A DNA stretch of 64,000 bases from Bacillota bacterium (GTDB lineage Bacteria; Bacillota; Clostridia; Caldicoprobacterales; Xylanivirgaceae). Both the position numbers and the translations under genes were made by a program. Position 1 is the first letter of the stretch; each line of letters begins with the position of its first letter. The notes below the pieces were generated by a model. It did not search any database and had not been told where the DNA came from. It saw only the letters and a list, made by a program, of their open reading frames with translations. This document shows positions 9,208 to 18,994 of the stretch, piece by piece. Where the stretch lies: assembly GCA_023621995.1 (NCBI GenBank), contig JAMOAB010000169.1:1-64000 (forward strand), in the 5' to 3' direction.

Positions 9208-11811
9208 CTATTTAGGCGAGGTAACATTATATATAAAATCGTCCCCTTGTCTATCCACTATTACATGGCATCCTTCATATATATCACCTTGTATTATCTT
9301 CCGTCCTATATCAGTCTCTAGATTGTGTTCTATGAAGCGCCTTATAGGTCTTGCCCCGTATACAGGATCAAATCCCCCTTTTACTATAAGATTTTTGGCA
9401 GAATCTTTTACCTCCATAGTTATACTCTGTTCATCTAAGCGCCCATATAGATCTTTTAGCATTATATCTACTATACCTTTTATTTCGCCCTCTTCTAAGG
9501 GTTTAAATAGAACTATTTCATCTATACGATTTAAAAATTCTGGCCTAAAGTGGTTTCTTAACTCTGAAGATATATATTTATGAGCCTTTTCGTCTATTTC
9601 ACCAGCTTCTCTCAACCTCTCCATAAGTATGTCACTACCTATATTGGAGGTCATAATTATTATAGTGTTCTTAAAATCTACCACATGACCTTGACTGTCA
9701 GTTAGGCGTCCATCATCTAATAACTGAAGGAGAATATTGAATACATCACCATGTGCCTTTTCTATCTCATCAAACAATACTACCGAATATGGCTTTCGCC
9801 TTACCGCCTCTGTCAGTTGACCTCCTTCTTCATAACCTACGTAACCTGGAGGAGATCCTATCAGCCTAGACACTGAAAACTTTTCCATATATTCCGACAT
9901 ATCTATTCTTATGAGGTTTTCCTCTGTATCAAATAGCACATGGGCTAAGGTTTTTGCAACCTCTGTCTTACCTACACCTGTCGGGCCCAAGAAGAGAAAT
10001 GAGCCTACAGGTCGTCTAGAATCTTTCAAGCCTGCCCGAGCCCTTATAACCGAATCCACAACTGCCCTTACTGCCTCTTTTTGACCTATTATTCTCTCAT
10101 GCATTATATCATCAAGGCGCAATAATTTTTCCCTCTCTCCTTCCATGAGTCGGGATACTGGGATTCCTGTCCATTGGGATACTACATCTGCTATTTCTTC
10201 CTCAGTAACTTCTTCCTTAAGAAGTCTCTCACTGTAATCTAGTGCCTCTATCTTAGACTTTTCTTCGTCCAATTCCTTCATAAGACTAGGAAGCACTCCA
10301 TATTGGAGCTCTGCCATCTTGTTTAAATCGTATTCTCGTTCTGCCTTTTCTATTTGAGATTTTGTATCTTCTATTCTTCCTTTTATCTCCTTGATACGCT
10401 CTATAGAAGTCTTTTCCGCCTCCCATTGTCTTTTCATAACTCGGGATCTTTCCTTAAGTTTATCTATATCTTTTTCTATATTTTCAAGCCGCTCTTTAGA
10501 TGCCCTATCTCCTTCCTTCTTTAATGCTTCCCGTTCTATCTCTAGTTGCATAGTTCGCCTTGTGATCTCATCTAACTCTGCTGGCATACTATCTATCTCT
10601 GTTCTAAGGGCTGCGGCTGCTTCATCAATTAAATCTATGGCTTTATCAGGCAAAAATCTATCACTTACATATCTATCTGATAGAACAGCTGCAGCAATTA
10701 AGGCGTTGTCCTGTATTCTTACACCATGGTGTATCTCATACCTTTCTTTAAGTCCCCTAAGTATGGATATTGTATCCTCTACACTCGGCTGATCTATCAT
10801 AACAGGCTGAAACCGTCTCTCAAGAGCAGCATCCTTTTCTATATACTGTCTATATTCATCTAGAGTAGTTGCACCTATACACCTTAATTCACCCCTAGCC
10901 AGTTTAGGCTTTAAAATGTTTCCTGCGTCCATGGCTCCTTCTGCACTACCTGCACCCACAATATTGTGCATCTCATCGATAAATAAGAGTATTTCACCGT
11001 TAGAATCTTCTACTTCTTTTAGCACTGCCTTTAATCGCTCTTCAAATTCGCCCCTGTATTTGGCTCCAGCCACTAATGTCCCTAAGTCTAGCTCAAATAA
11101 TCTTTTGCCTTTTAGTGACTGAGGAACGTCACCTTTTAAAATCCTCTGTGCTAGTCCCTCAACTACAGCTGTCTTGCCCACTCCTGCTTCACCTATTAGT
11201 ACCGGATTATTTTTTGTACGTCTGCTAAGTATACGAATAACCCTACGAATTTCTTCGTCCCTGCCTATAACGGGATCTAATTTATTCTTAGCCGCCTCTT
11301 CAACTAGGTCCCTGCCAAATCGATTGAGAGCATCATAAGTACTCTCAGGAGTTTGGCTTGTAACCCTATGTCCCTTTCGCACATCGGCCAACGCACTTAA
11401 AAACTTTTCTTTTGTTATCCCATATTTGTTTAAAATATTTTGATTTATTTGAGATTTATCTTCAAGTATACTTAGATAAATATGTTCGACACTTATATAT
11501 TCATCATTTAGCTCCCTGGCCTTCTCTTCAGCCCTTATAAGCGCTTCACTAAACCGCCTTGTAACGTATGGTTGTACGTTACCTACTACTTTAGGACGTC
11601 TTAAAACTTCCCTTTCTAAAGCTTTTTCATAACTTATAACGTCTATATCCATGCTGTGAATAAGCCTGCCAATTAATCCGTCATTCTGCCTTATAAGTGC
11701 TAAGTGAAGGTGCTCTAAATCTATCTCCTGCTGTTTATTTGCAATAACCATATTTTGAGCTTCAACTACTGCTTCTTGTGCCTTTTGTGTCAATCTATCT
11801 ATATTCATCAT
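9208..11811 (-). CDS. clpB: ATP-dependent disaggregase ClpB
   Basis: The 867-residue AAA+ Hsp100 protein has an N-terminal Clp_N repeat domain, a first ATPase module (Walker A GEAGVGKT, Walker [13 protein letters not shown]), the long ClpB middle coiled coil (about 400-520; many K/E/R residues) and a second module ([19 protein letters not shown]) with a ClpB D2 C-terminus. It resolubilises aggregated proteins together with DnaK/DnaJ. The ATG at 11811 overlaps the TGA of the upstream J-domain gene by one base (TGATG), which suggests translational coupling. A longer in-frame start (TTG at 11829) would lie inside dnaJ. A CtsR site governs the pair (12796-12812). Confidence 0.96.
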   Translation of the reverse strand: MMNIDRLTQKAQEAVVEAQNMVIANKQQEIDLEHLHLALIRQNDGLIGRLIHSMDIDVISYEKALEREVLRRPKVVGNVQPYVTRRFSEALIRAEEKARELNDEYISVEHIYLSILEDKSQINQNILNKYGITKEKFLSALADVRKGHRVTSQTPESTYDALNRFGRDLVEEAAKNKLDPVIGRDEEIRRVIRILSRRTKNNPVLIGEAGVGKTAVVEGLAQRILKGDVPQSLKGKRLFELDLGTLVAGAKYRGEFEERLKAVLKEVEDSNGEILLFIDEMHNIVGAGSAEGAMDAGNILKPKLARGELRCIGATTLDEYRQYIEKDAALERRFQPVMIDQPSVEDTISILRGLKERYEIHHGVRIQDNALIAAAVLSDRYVSDRFLPDKAIDLIDEAAAALRTEIDSMPAELDEITRRTMQLEIEREALKKEGDRASKERLENIEKDIDKLKERSRVMKRQWEAEKTSIERIKEIKGRIEDTKSQIEKAEREYDLNKMAELQYGVLPSLMKELDEEKSKIEALDYSERLLKEEVTEEEIADVVSQWTGIPVSRLMEGEREKLLRLDDIMHERIIGQKEAVRAVVDSVIRARAGLKDSRRPVGSFLFLGPTGVGKTEVAKTLAHVLFDTEENLIRIDMSEYMEKFSVSRLIGSPPGYVGYEEGGQLTEAVRRKPYSVVLFDEIEKAHGDVFNILLQLLDDGRLTDSQGHVVDFKNTIIIMTSNIGSDILMERLREAGEIDEKAHKYISSELRNHFRPEFLNRIDEIVLFKPLEEGEIKGIVDIMLKDLYGRLDEQSITMEVKDSAKNLIVKGGFDPVYGARPIRRFIEHNLETDIGRKIIQGDIYEGCHVIVDRQGDDFIYNVTSPK

Positions 11812-12776
11812 CAGCGTTTCATCCCCCAATCATCTGTTTTTGAAAGCTCTTTCAATTTTTTGTATAACTCTCTCTCTTCATGGGAAAGATATTTTGGCAA
11901 TGCTACCATAACTTTCAAATACATATCACCTACATTGCCCTTTCGATCCCTGTAACCTTTATCTGGTATTCTAAGCTTCTGACCTGAAGAAGTACCTGGT
12001 GGTATATTGACTGAAATGCGCTGTCCGTCTAATGTAGCCACAGTAAGTTTAGTTCCCAGTGCTCCTTCCCAAGGTTGTATAGAAACTTCCCTTTCTATAT
12101 CATTACCTTCCAATTTAAAGCCTCCACTGTCTTGTATGTGTACAGTAACTATTAAGTCGCCTCCAGATTGCCCTTGACCTTTCAGTCTTATCTTATCACC
12201 ATCTAATATACCTGCAGGAATGTTTACCTTAAGACGTTTCAAAGATCCATCAGGCCTTTTCAATGAAAATATTCTATGTCCTCCCCCTTGGGCAAGAAAT
12301 ATGTCTATATCAATATCTATATTTATATCTTGACTCTGGGCGTAAGAGCCGGCAGTAAAATCCCCATAGGGATTTGTGCCAAACCCTGAATAACTATATT
12401 GACCAGTTGTATACTGCCTTAGTATAGTATCTAAATCAATTGCATCATCGCCAAAAAACATATCAAAGAAATCGCTAAAACCACTACCGCCTGTACTATA
12501 CGAACGACGGGACCAACCATATTGGGATGGATCAAAATGAGTACCATTTTGGAAGTTGAAACTACTGCCAAATCTATCGTATTTTTTCCGTTTTTTCTCA
12601 TCCCCCAATACTTGATATGCCTCGTTTATCTCTTTAAAGCATTTTTCCGCCTCTTTATCATTTGGATTTAAATCAGGATGATATTTTTTAGCAAGTTTTC
12701 TATAAGCCCGCTTAATATCATCCTGAGTAGCATCTTTAGACAGGCCTAATATCTTATAGTAATCCTTATATTCCAT
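11811..12776 (-). CDS. J-domain co-chaperone, CbpA/DnaJ class without zinc finger
   Basis: The 321-residue protein starts with a J domain (residues 1-70; HPD motif in [16 protein letters not shown]), then a G/F/S/Y-rich linker (about 80-145) and two C-terminal substrate-binding beta domains ([38 protein letters not shown]). The CxxCxGxG zinc repeats of true DnaJ are absent, so this is a type II J-protein as in CbpA. It stimulates DnaK ATPase and feeds substrates to ClpB, its downstream partner. Its start is fixed by the ATG after GGTGGTGG. Transcription is from the promoter at 12813-12841 under CtsR control. Confidence 0.93.
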   Translation of the reverse strand: MEYKDYYKILGLSKDATQDDIKRAYRKLAKKYHPDLNPNDKEAEKCFKEINEAYQVLGDEKKRKKYDRFGSSFNFQNGTHFDPSQYGWSRRSYSTGGSGFSDFFDMFFGDDAIDLDTILRQYTTGQYSYSGFGTNPYGDFTAGSYAQSQDINIDIDIDIFLAQGGGHRIFSLKRPDGSLKRLKVNIPAGILDGDKIRLKGQGQSGGDLIVTVHIQDSGGFKLEGNDIEREVSIQPWEGALGTKLTVATLDGQRISVNIPPGTSSGQKLRIPDKGYRDRKGNVGDMYLKVMVALPKYLSHEERELYKKLKELSKTDDWGMKR

Positions 12777-12795
12777 AAAACCACCACCGATTAAC

Positions 12796-12812
12796 TTTGA
12801 CTTTCTTTGATC
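12796..12812 (-). promoter_or_regulatory. CtsR operator upstream of dnaJ-like/clpB
   Basis: On the minus strand it reads GATCAAAGAAAGTCAAA, matching the known CtsR heptad tandem RGTCAAANANRGTCAAA at 16 of 17 positions. It begins right after the -10 hexamer and ends about 20 bases before the ATG, a good position for repression. A ctsR gene is not in this window. Confidence 0.85.
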
Positions 12813-12841
12813 ATTTTATCATATAAAATAAATTTCTTCAA
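12813..12841 (-). promoter_or_regulatory. SigA-type promoter of dnaJ-like/clpB
   Basis: TTGAAG (12836-12841), a 17-base spacer and TAAAAT (12813-12818) on the minus strand. The CtsR site follows immediately. Confidence 0.75.
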
Positions 12842-12883
12842 TATAATTATAAAACAATTTACTTAAACTTAAACAACACAGAC

Positions 12884-12914
12884 AAAAAATATAGCCTATC
12901 TCTAGGCTATATTT
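12884..12914 (-). terminator. Intrinsic terminator after thiI
   Basis: AATATAGCCTA-GAGA-TAGGCTATATT followed by a T-run on the minus strand. The 11-bp stem overlaps the thiI stop codon. Confidence 0.85.
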
Positions 12915-14073
12915 CTATGATTTCTAAATTGTCCAGTGCTTCTTCTATAAGAGTTTCTCCATCCAATAGTCCTTCTGCTTTTAACACAGCATCCAATTTC
13001 GGACGGGTAACTGGATGTCTTGGCACAAATACAGTACAACAATCCTCATAGGGAAGTATAGATATATCATACGTGCCTATTTTTTCTGCAATATTCATAA
13101 TCTCTATCTTATCAAATCCAATTAATGGCCTAAGTATCGGCATATCTACTGCATCATCAGTAACAACTAAGCTCTCTAGAGTTTGGCTGGCCACTTGACC
13201 TACACTCTCTCCTGTTACTAGCACCTTTGCCCCTTCTTGGTCCGCAATCTCTTCAGCTATCTTCATCATAAACCGTCTCATAAGTATTGTAAGTTGGCTT
13301 TCAGGACAATTCGTATATATCTCCTGCTGTATCTTTGTAAAAGGCACTACATACAACTTAATAGGTCCACTATACTTTGAAAGTATTCTAGCAAGATCTA
13401 TCACCTTTTGTTTTGCCCTCTCACTGGTATATGGTACACTATGATAGTACACAGCTGAAAGTTCAACACCCCTCTTCGCTATCATCCATCCTGCTACTGG
13501 ACTGTCTATGCCTCCTGAGAGAAGAAGTGTGGCCTTTCCATTGGTACCAACGGGCATACCACCAGCTCCATCTATTACCTCATGATACACGTAAGTCCAC
13601 TCTCTAACCTCAACAGATAGTAGAACCTCAGGATTGTGTACATCTACTTTAACATAAGGAAATTCCCTTAATACGAAGGCCCCAAGTTCTCTATTCAATT
13701 CCATAGAATTCTTAGGAAAGGATTTGTCTGACCTTCTAGACTCCACCTTAAATGTAAGATTATCTACACCATATTTTGCCATCGCATCTTCCATTACTAC
13801 CCTAATACCATTTTCTATAGCAGCCATATTTTTATCTGTTTTAAGTGCAGGGCTCACTGATATTATACCAAATACTTTTGTCAGCCTATCCATGGCATCC
13901 CTTATATTGTCTATTCCCTCCACATAGATTCTTCCCTGTCCTTTTTTTACTTTTACATCTCCAAAATCTTCAAGGACTTTTTTAACATTATCCATTAGCC
14001 TCTGTTCGAAAAAAGGTCTATTTAATCCCTTTAAATAGATCTCTCCATATCTTATTAAGATTACATTCTCCAA
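12907..14073 (-). CDS. thiI: tRNA 4-thiouridine synthase ThiI
   Basis: The 388-residue protein has an N-terminal ferredoxin-like and THUMP RNA-binding region (about 60-165) and a PP-loop ATPase domain with SGGIDSPV near residue 187. It adenylates U8 of tRNA and transfers sulfur, and in some bacteria also serves thiamine synthesis. No C-terminal rhodanese domain is present, as in Bacillus ThiI, where a dedicated cysteine desulfurase delivers sulfur. That partner is encoded directly upstream, with 6 bases between. The TTG start is set by GGAGG nine bases upstream, which lies in the end of the desulfurase gene. Confidence 0.95.
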   Translation of the reverse strand: MENVILIRYGEIYLKGLNRPFFEQRLMDNVKKVLEDFGDVKVKKGQGRIYVEGIDNIRDAMDRLTKVFGIISVSPALKTDKNMAAIENGIRVVMEDAMAKYGVDNLTFKVESRRSDKSFPKNSMELNRELGAFVLREFPYVKVDVHNPEVLLSVEVREWTYVYHEVIDGAGGMPVGTNGKATLLLSGGIDSPVAGWMIAKRGVELSAVYYHSVPYTSERAKQKVIDLARILSKYSGPIKLYVVPFTKIQQEIYTNCPESQLTILMRRFMMKIAEEIADQEGAKVLVTGESVGQVASQTLESLVVTDDAVDMPILRPLIGFDKIEIMNIAEKIGTYDISILPYEDCCTVFVPRHPVTRPKLDAVLKAEGLLDGETLIEEALDNLEIIEI

Positions 14074-14079
14074 TTTCCA

Positions 14080-15240
14080 TTACCTCCTCACAAAAGGTTT
14101 CAATTCTTCCACGATCTCCCCAATAAGCTCCGGCACTATTTTCATCTCTTCTTTTGTATTCATATATGAGAGACTAAAACGTATCGCTCCTTCTGCCTCT
14201 ATTTTTCCTAAATCTATTGCATTTAGCACATGACTTATTGTATTTCGTCTAGAAGAGCATGCAGATCCTGTACTTACATATATACTCTTCTCTTCTAGTG
14301 CATGAAGCATAACTTCTGCCCTTATGCCCGGGAAGCTCATATTGAGTATATGGGGGGCCCCTTCTAGTAGATTAGGCCCATTTATAGTTGCTTCTGGAAC
14401 GTTCTCCAAAATACCCTCAGCTAACATACGTTTTAACTCATACATGGGATTTACATCCATATCTACATACTCCTTAATGATACGTACCGCCTCACCTAAG
14501 CCTATAATACCTGGCAAGTTCTCCGTTCCACTTCTAAGCCCCCCTTCTTGTCCACCGCCATATATGAGAGGATGTATTAGAATATTTTCTCTTATATAAA
14601 TTCCTCCTATACCTTTTGGTCCATGTATCTTATGCCCGCTAAATGATAGCATGTCTATATCTTGTTCCTTGGGATATATCTTGAGCTTACCAAATGATTG
14701 AACTCCATCTACATGAAAATATATATCCTTTGAATAGTCTTTTATTATACTACTTATATCTTCTATTGGTTGTACTGTACCAATTTCATTGTTCACATGC
14801 ATTATGCTTACAAGGATAGTATCCTCTGTAAGGGAAGATCTAAGCTCATCTAAGTCTATATACCCTTGATTATCAACAGAGAGATAGGTAACTACAAATC
14901 CCATATCTTCTAAATATTTAAATGTAGCTAATACTGAAGGATGTTCTATCTTTGTTGTTATGATGTGATTGCCATATCGCCTTCTCGCCAATGCTCCACC
15001 CATTATCGCCAAATTGTTTGACTCTGTTCCCCCTGATGTAAACTTTATACATTTAGGAGAGACCCTCAAGAGTTCGGCTATTGTATTTCTTGCCTTGGTC
15101 ATTTTGACCTCAGCACTAAGCCCTAATCTATGCAAAGATGATGGATTGCCCACTTCTTCTAGCATGCTTTTATATACAACTTTAGCCACCTCTGGATGGA
15201 CAATAGTTGTAGCAGCACTGTCAATATATATCATATCCAT
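14080..15240 (-). CDS. Cysteine desulfurase (NifS/IscS class V aminotransferase family)
   Basis: The 386-residue PLP enzyme starts MDMIYIDSAATTIVHPEVAK. The Schiff-base Lys is in SFSGHKIHGPKGIGGIY and the persulfide Cys in the loop STGSACSSRR (about residue 310 onwards). It releases sulfur from cysteine for ThiI, encoded directly downstream, so it is likely the NifZ/IscS-type donor for tRNA thiolation. The start is placed at 15240 because AAGGAG lies nine bases before it. The longer frame (ATG 15279) begins inside a terminator. Confidence 0.94.
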   Translation of the reverse strand: MDMIYIDSAATTIVHPEVAKVVYKSMLEEVGNPSSLHRLGLSAEVKMTKARNTIAELLRVSPKCIKFTSGGTESNNLAIMGGALARRRYGNHIITTKIEHPSVLATFKYLEDMGFVVTYLSVDNQGYIDLDELRSSLTEDTILVSIMHVNNEIGTVQPIEDISSIIKDYSKDIYFHVDGVQSFGKLKIYPKEQDIDMLSFSGHKIHGPKGIGGIYIRENILIHPLIYGGGQEGGLRSGTENLPGIIGLGEAVRIIKEYVDMDVNPMYELKRMLAEGILENVPEATINGPNLLEGAPHILNMSFPGIRAEVMLHALEEKSIYVSTGSACSSRRNTISHVLNAIDLGKIEAEGAIRFSLSYMNTKEEMKIVPELIGEIVEELKPFVRR

Positions 15241-15279
15241 ATGCATCAACTCCTTGTATAGTTTATCCCTAAAAGCCAT

Positions 15280-15312
15280 AAAAATATCCCCTAGAAATCT
15301 AGGGGTATTTTT
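15280..15312. terminator. Strong hairpin terminator between two minus-strand genes
   Basis: ATCCCCTAGA-AA-TCTAGGGGTA forms a near-perfect stem flanked by A-runs and T-runs. It ends transcription of the gene at 15320-15856, so the desulfurase needs its own promoter or readthrough. Confidence 0.85.
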
Positions 15313-15319
15313 ATGATGC

Positions 15320-15856
15320 CTATTCTACCTTTACTCCTCTCGGATTGAATTTTTTAAATAGATTGAGCATCTTCTCTCCTGGTTCAAATACTATCATGGA
15401 TTTCACACCATCATTTTCAAATATTCCATAATATAAGCCCTTACCCTTATTTAAAAAGACGTTATAACGCTTCTCAATATCTTTGCTGTTAAGCATGCGT
15501 TCAAACCCTGCATCCTCAATAGGTGCTACTATTTCAAATTCCTTTACATTTACCGATAAAAGACGTTTTCGCTTAGAGTTATTTATAACCTTAGCCACAT
15601 CAAATACCCCATTTGTAAATGTATAATCATATTCTATGCGCTGATTATTGCGCAATACATAAAATCCATATGTCAGTGCACCAAATATTGCAGTAAGTAT
15701 TAAACTATATACAATATTCTGTCCTGTAACAATTGTCATAAGAAAACTAGCAGCCATGATTGCACATATTATCATAGCTAAAAACGCCAAAATATAGACA
15801 AATGTATTTAACCCTGTATTAATTTTACTTATTGATTCTTCATGGAAATGATCCAT
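15320..15856 (-). CDS. Conserved membrane protein of unknown function (DUF6106-like)
   Basis: The 178-residue protein has two membrane helices (about 18-42 and 46-66; FVYILAFLAMIICAIMAASF and IVYSLILTAIFGALTYGFYV) and a cytoplasmic soluble C-terminal part with a repeating IEYDYTFTNGVFDVAKV pattern that may bind or sense something at the membrane. It resembles small clostridial proteins labelled DUF6106, though I cannot confirm this by search. GAGGTGG precedes the ATG. It is monocistronic and ends in a strong terminator. Confidence 0.75.
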   Translation of the reverse strand: MDHFHEESISKINTGLNTFVYILAFLAMIICAIMAASFLMTIVTGQNIVYSLILTAIFGALTYGFYVLRNNQRIEYDYTFTNGVFDVAKVINNSKRKRLLSVNVKEFEIVAPIEDAGFERMLNSKDIEKRYNVFLNKGKGLYYGIFENDGVKSMIVFEPGEKMLNLFKKFNPRGVKVE

Positions 15857-15974
15857 TATGTTACCACCTCTTTTTTGTTAAACTCGCGACTTTTCTATAT
15901 TGTAACATGCTTTTCCTGTTTTTTAAACCCCTACCATATCCAAATAAACATTTTGCCTCATTGCTATTTTTCCG

Positions 15975-16003
15975 TTGTATTTCTGATTGTTATATAATAT
16001 AAT
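15975..16003 (+). promoter_or_regulatory. SigA-type promoter of the zinc-ribbon membrane protein
   Basis: TTGTAT (15975-15980), a 17-base spacer and TATAAT (15998-16003), about 45 bases before the ATG at 16049. Confidence 0.65.
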
Positions 16004-16048
16004 GCATAAGGTAGTAGTAAGATGTTTTTATGGAGGGAGTGACTAAAT

Positions 16049-17665
16049 ATGAAATGTCCATCATGTGACACATATAACAATGAATACCATGTGTATTGCT
16101 ATAATTGTGGTACCAAGCTTATATCCCAAGCTACTACTAATGAAAAGGATAAGGTACAAACTAATAAATATAGTAAAGCAAGTTTGCAAAAAGATACTTC
16201 AGATGAGCTCAATCTTTTATATAAGTCATTTGAAAGTGTAGAACCCAATAGTGATATAAATATTAAAAAAAGTTCTGCTACTGATATACAAGCTACAATC
16301 AATGAGCCTAATGAAAATAACAAAAAAGATAACTTAAATAAAACCCACAGTTATACATATAGCAATGATTATGTAGATGAAAGTCTGCCCCTACGCAGGA
16401 ATAAAAAAGATAAAACTCAAGAGGATGCAAGTTTAAAGACGCTCATTAGGGTATGTAGTACAATTATAATATTGTCTATATTAATATTTGCTGCACTCGT
16501 ATTTTATGATAAGGTTATAAAAAAACGACTTGCTCCTGCGCCAAGCAGTAATGCAAGTATTTCAGCTACCTATTCGGCAGTACAAGATACAATAGATAAT
16601 GTTCCAGTACACAAGATTATAGTTGAAACTGATGTAGGAGAACTGGTAAAGATATTAGATAAGACTGTTCGAGTTAAAGATGGCAAAGCCGAAGTGGTCA
16701 TAGAAGACAAGGAACTTGTACCTCTAGGCAAAGAGACCTCACCAGACGGTGAAGTAAAAGTTACCCTTGATGTAATAATATCTGCAACTAATACTAAAAG
16801 TAGAAAGGATAAGGTAAGCTTTCGTTTAGCACCAAGGACTGCTCCTCTCAATATGATACATCCTACACAGAACGAATATATTGCTGAAGATGATAATCTT
16901 ACATTACTCATGGAAGTCATACCAGGTTCTAAAGTCTTAATAAATGGTGATAACTTTAGTGACATGGTTAGTAAGGAAGGTAAATTAGAGAAAACATTTA
17001 AATTATCTGAAGAGCTAGAGCAAAAGTTTGAAGTTAAAGTAGTAACTGAAGGTTTTAAAGATAATATACACACAATAACAATAAAAAGAAATTCTGAGAC
17101 TTCCCACATACCCTTAACAATAGATCAAAAACAACCTATAAAGTCAGATGATCAATGGGTAAAGATAACAGGTAGTACGGCTCCTGGGGCTAAGCTAGAT
17201 TTAAACGTAGAAGTTAAGTACGAACCCAAGATAAATGAAGACGGACACTTTACCATATTTGCTAAAACAGCCAACATAGGATATACCCCTTGCACCTTAA
17301 CATCAAGTTTAGAAAATGGTGAAACCACCTCTTTAAATCTGGTATTAGAAAGATCTACCACTGAAGCAGAATACACGAGCAAAGCATGGGAATTTATATA
17401 CGATGATATGGTGAAAAATCAATCTCTACACAACAGTCAGATTTTCCTCTTAACTGGTAAAGTATCAGAAATATTCTCCCTTGATGGAAAATATGCATTT
17501 ACATTAGATATATCGCCCAATAGTCCAAATAAACAGCTTGTCTATATAGAATATTGGGGTAATATAAAGCTGGAAAAGGGCCAAAGTTTAAAGATATTTG
17601 GGAATAGGTGGGGGAATAAAGACAGCATACCAAAAATACTGGCCAAATTCATATATAAGATATAA
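16049..17665 (+). CDS. Zinc-ribbon membrane protein with extracellular Ig-like domains
   Basis: The 538-residue protein opens with a zinc ribbon (MKCPSCDTYNNEYHVYCYNC, four Cys), a low-complexity charged linker (about 25-128) and one membrane helix (about 133-153, TLIRVCSTIIILSILIFAAL). The rest would be outside the cell and looks like two or three beta-sandwich domains; one repeats the bacterial Ig pattern with ITGSTAPGAKLDLNVE. Its role is not known; cytoplasmic ribbon plus external sandwich suggests a structural or sensing anchor. It has its own promoter and is followed by a bidirectional terminator shared with htrA. Confidence 0.8.
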   Translation: MKCPSCDTYNNEYHVYCYNCGTKLISQATTNEKDKVQTNKYSKASLQKDTSDELNLLYKSFESVEPNSDINIKKSSATDIQATINEPNENNKKDNLNKTHSYTYSNDYVDESLPLRRNKKDKTQEDASLKTLIRVCSTIIILSILIFAALVFYDKVIKKRLAPAPSSNASISATYSAVQDTIDNVPVHKIIVETDVGELVKILDKTVRVKDGKAEVVIEDKELVPLGKETSPDGEVKVTLDVIISATNTKSRKDKVSFRLAPRTAPLNMIHPTQNEYIAEDDNLTLLMEVIPGSKVLINGDNFSDMVSKEGKLEKTFKLSEELEQKFEVKVVTEGFKDNIHTITIKRNSETSHIPLTIDQKQPIKSDDQWVKITGSTAPGAKLDLNVEVKYEPKINEDGHFTIFAKTANIGYTPCTLTSSLENGETTSLNLVLERSTTEAEYTSKAWEFIYDDMVKNQSLHNSQIFLLTGKVSEIFSLDGKYAFTLDISPNSPNKQLVYIEYWGNIKLEKGQSLKIFGNRWGNKDSIPKILAKFIYKI

Positions 17666-17695
17666 AAAAAGCCCGAGAAATCTCGGACTTTTTTT
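17664..17695. terminator. Bidirectional terminator between convergent genes
   Basis: A7-GCCCGAGA-AA-TCTCGGAC-T7: a GC-rich stem with an A-run on one side and a T-run on the other. It serves the plus gene ending at 17665 and htrA ending at 17694. Confidence 0.9.
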
Positions 17696-18905
17696 AATCT
17701 TGCATCTGTTCTAGCTTGATAGGTATGGTAAATTCGTTACCATCTCTCCATATCTTTATCTTGACCACATCTCCAACTTTATGTGATTCAATTATTGCTG
17801 AGAGCTCCTTAAATGTCTTTATCTCCTGATCGTCAAAACCTATTATTACATCTCCAGGAATTATTCCAGCCTTGTGGGCAGGTCCATTTGAAACTACTCT
17901 TACTACACCTATTCCTTGTGGATAACCTAGTTCTTTTGCATATTCTGCTGTTATCTCTCTACCTAATATCCCAATACCTGGCCTTTCTACCATTCCCTTT
18001 TCTATTATTTCCTTAGCTATGGCGACAAAATCGTTGGACGGAATAGCAAATCCTAAACCTTCTGCCCCTGTAATGGCAATATTGACTTTTAAAGTATTCA
18101 TACCAATTATTTCGCCCTTTGAATTTACAAGAGCACCTCCACTATTACCTGGACTTATAGCTGCATCAGTCTGAATAAGTTTCATAGTGCGTCCATCATC
18201 TAAACGCAATGATCTATTGACAGCACTTATAACCCCTGCCGTTACTGATCCTGCAAGTTGATGTCCTAGAGGATTACCTATTGCAACGGCAAGCTCTCCT
18301 TGTTGTACCTTGTCTGAATCTCCTAAAGTTGCAACCGATAGATTAGGCACATCTACCTTTAAAACTGCAACTTCGCTTTGTTTATCGCCGCCTATAAGTT
18401 CAGCTTCGACAGTATCTCCATCGGGAAGTATTACATATAGCTCTTTAGCCCCTTCTATTACATGATAATTTGTTACGATATATCCTTCGTCACTTATAAC
18501 TATACCTGAGCCATACCCTTCCTGCTCTTCAGTACGTTCTTCAAAGAAAAAGTCCTGTACCCTAACTTCGCTCTTGTTTGTAATACCTACCACGGAAGGG
18601 CTCACTTTTTGGGCTATTTCTACCACTGGATTATCAGATTTTATATAAAGATCTCCCTTTGCACCAATATCCGATGATTTTTTATCACTTGCAGAATCTT
18701 TGGTCTCATTTTTTGATACATCTTTTCCAGTTTCTACTTCAGCCCTATCTTCTTTAGCTATATTATCAGATTTTTCTACATCTACCGATAGCACATAATA
18801 AGTAATCATGGCACCAAGAAGTGCAAATATTAGAGCTACTGCCACGTACTTCCATATATTATTGTTTTTTCTATATTGTTGTTCATCAAATTCATAATAA
18901 CTCAT
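17694..18905 (-). CDS. htrA: HtrA/DegP-type membrane serine protease with PDZ domain
   Basis: The 403-residue protein has one N-terminal membrane anchor (about 18-41), an acidic/Ser linker and a trypsin-like domain with catalytic His in VTNYHVIEGA and Ser in SPGNSGGALVN. A C-terminal PDZ domain follows (GVVRVVSNGPAHKAGIIPGD). HtrA degrades misfolded exported proteins at the outer face of the membrane. It lies 89 bases downstream of a sensor kinase gene, in the same direction, so the two-component pair may control it in the manner of CssRS or YycFG loci. The ATG has AGGGGTGA upstream. Confidence 0.92.
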   Translation of the reverse strand: MSYYEFDEQQYRKNNNIWKYVAVALIFALLGAMITYYVLSVDVEKSDNIAKEDRAEVETGKDVSKNETKDSASDKKSSDIGAKGDLYIKSDNPVVEIAQKVSPSVVGITNKSEVRVQDFFFEERTEEQEGYGSGIVISDEGYIVTNYHVIEGAKELYVILPDGDTVEAELIGGDKQSEVAVLKVDVPNLSVATLGDSDKVQQGELAVAIGNPLGHQLAGSVTAGVISAVNRSLRLDDGRTMKLIQTDAAISPGNSGGALVNSKGEIIGMNTLKVNIAITGAEGLGFAIPSNDFVAIAKEIIEKGMVERPGIGILGREITAEYAKELGYPQGIGVVRVVSNGPAHKAGIIPGDVIIGFDDQEIKTFKELSAIIESHKVGDVVKIKIWRDGNEFTIPIKLEQMQD

Positions 18906-18994
18906 ATTCCTATCACCCCTCTATCTATCTCTATTCATATTATAAACTTCTTTTTTGAATAATATATGAATAATGTGTAAACATTTACCTAATC

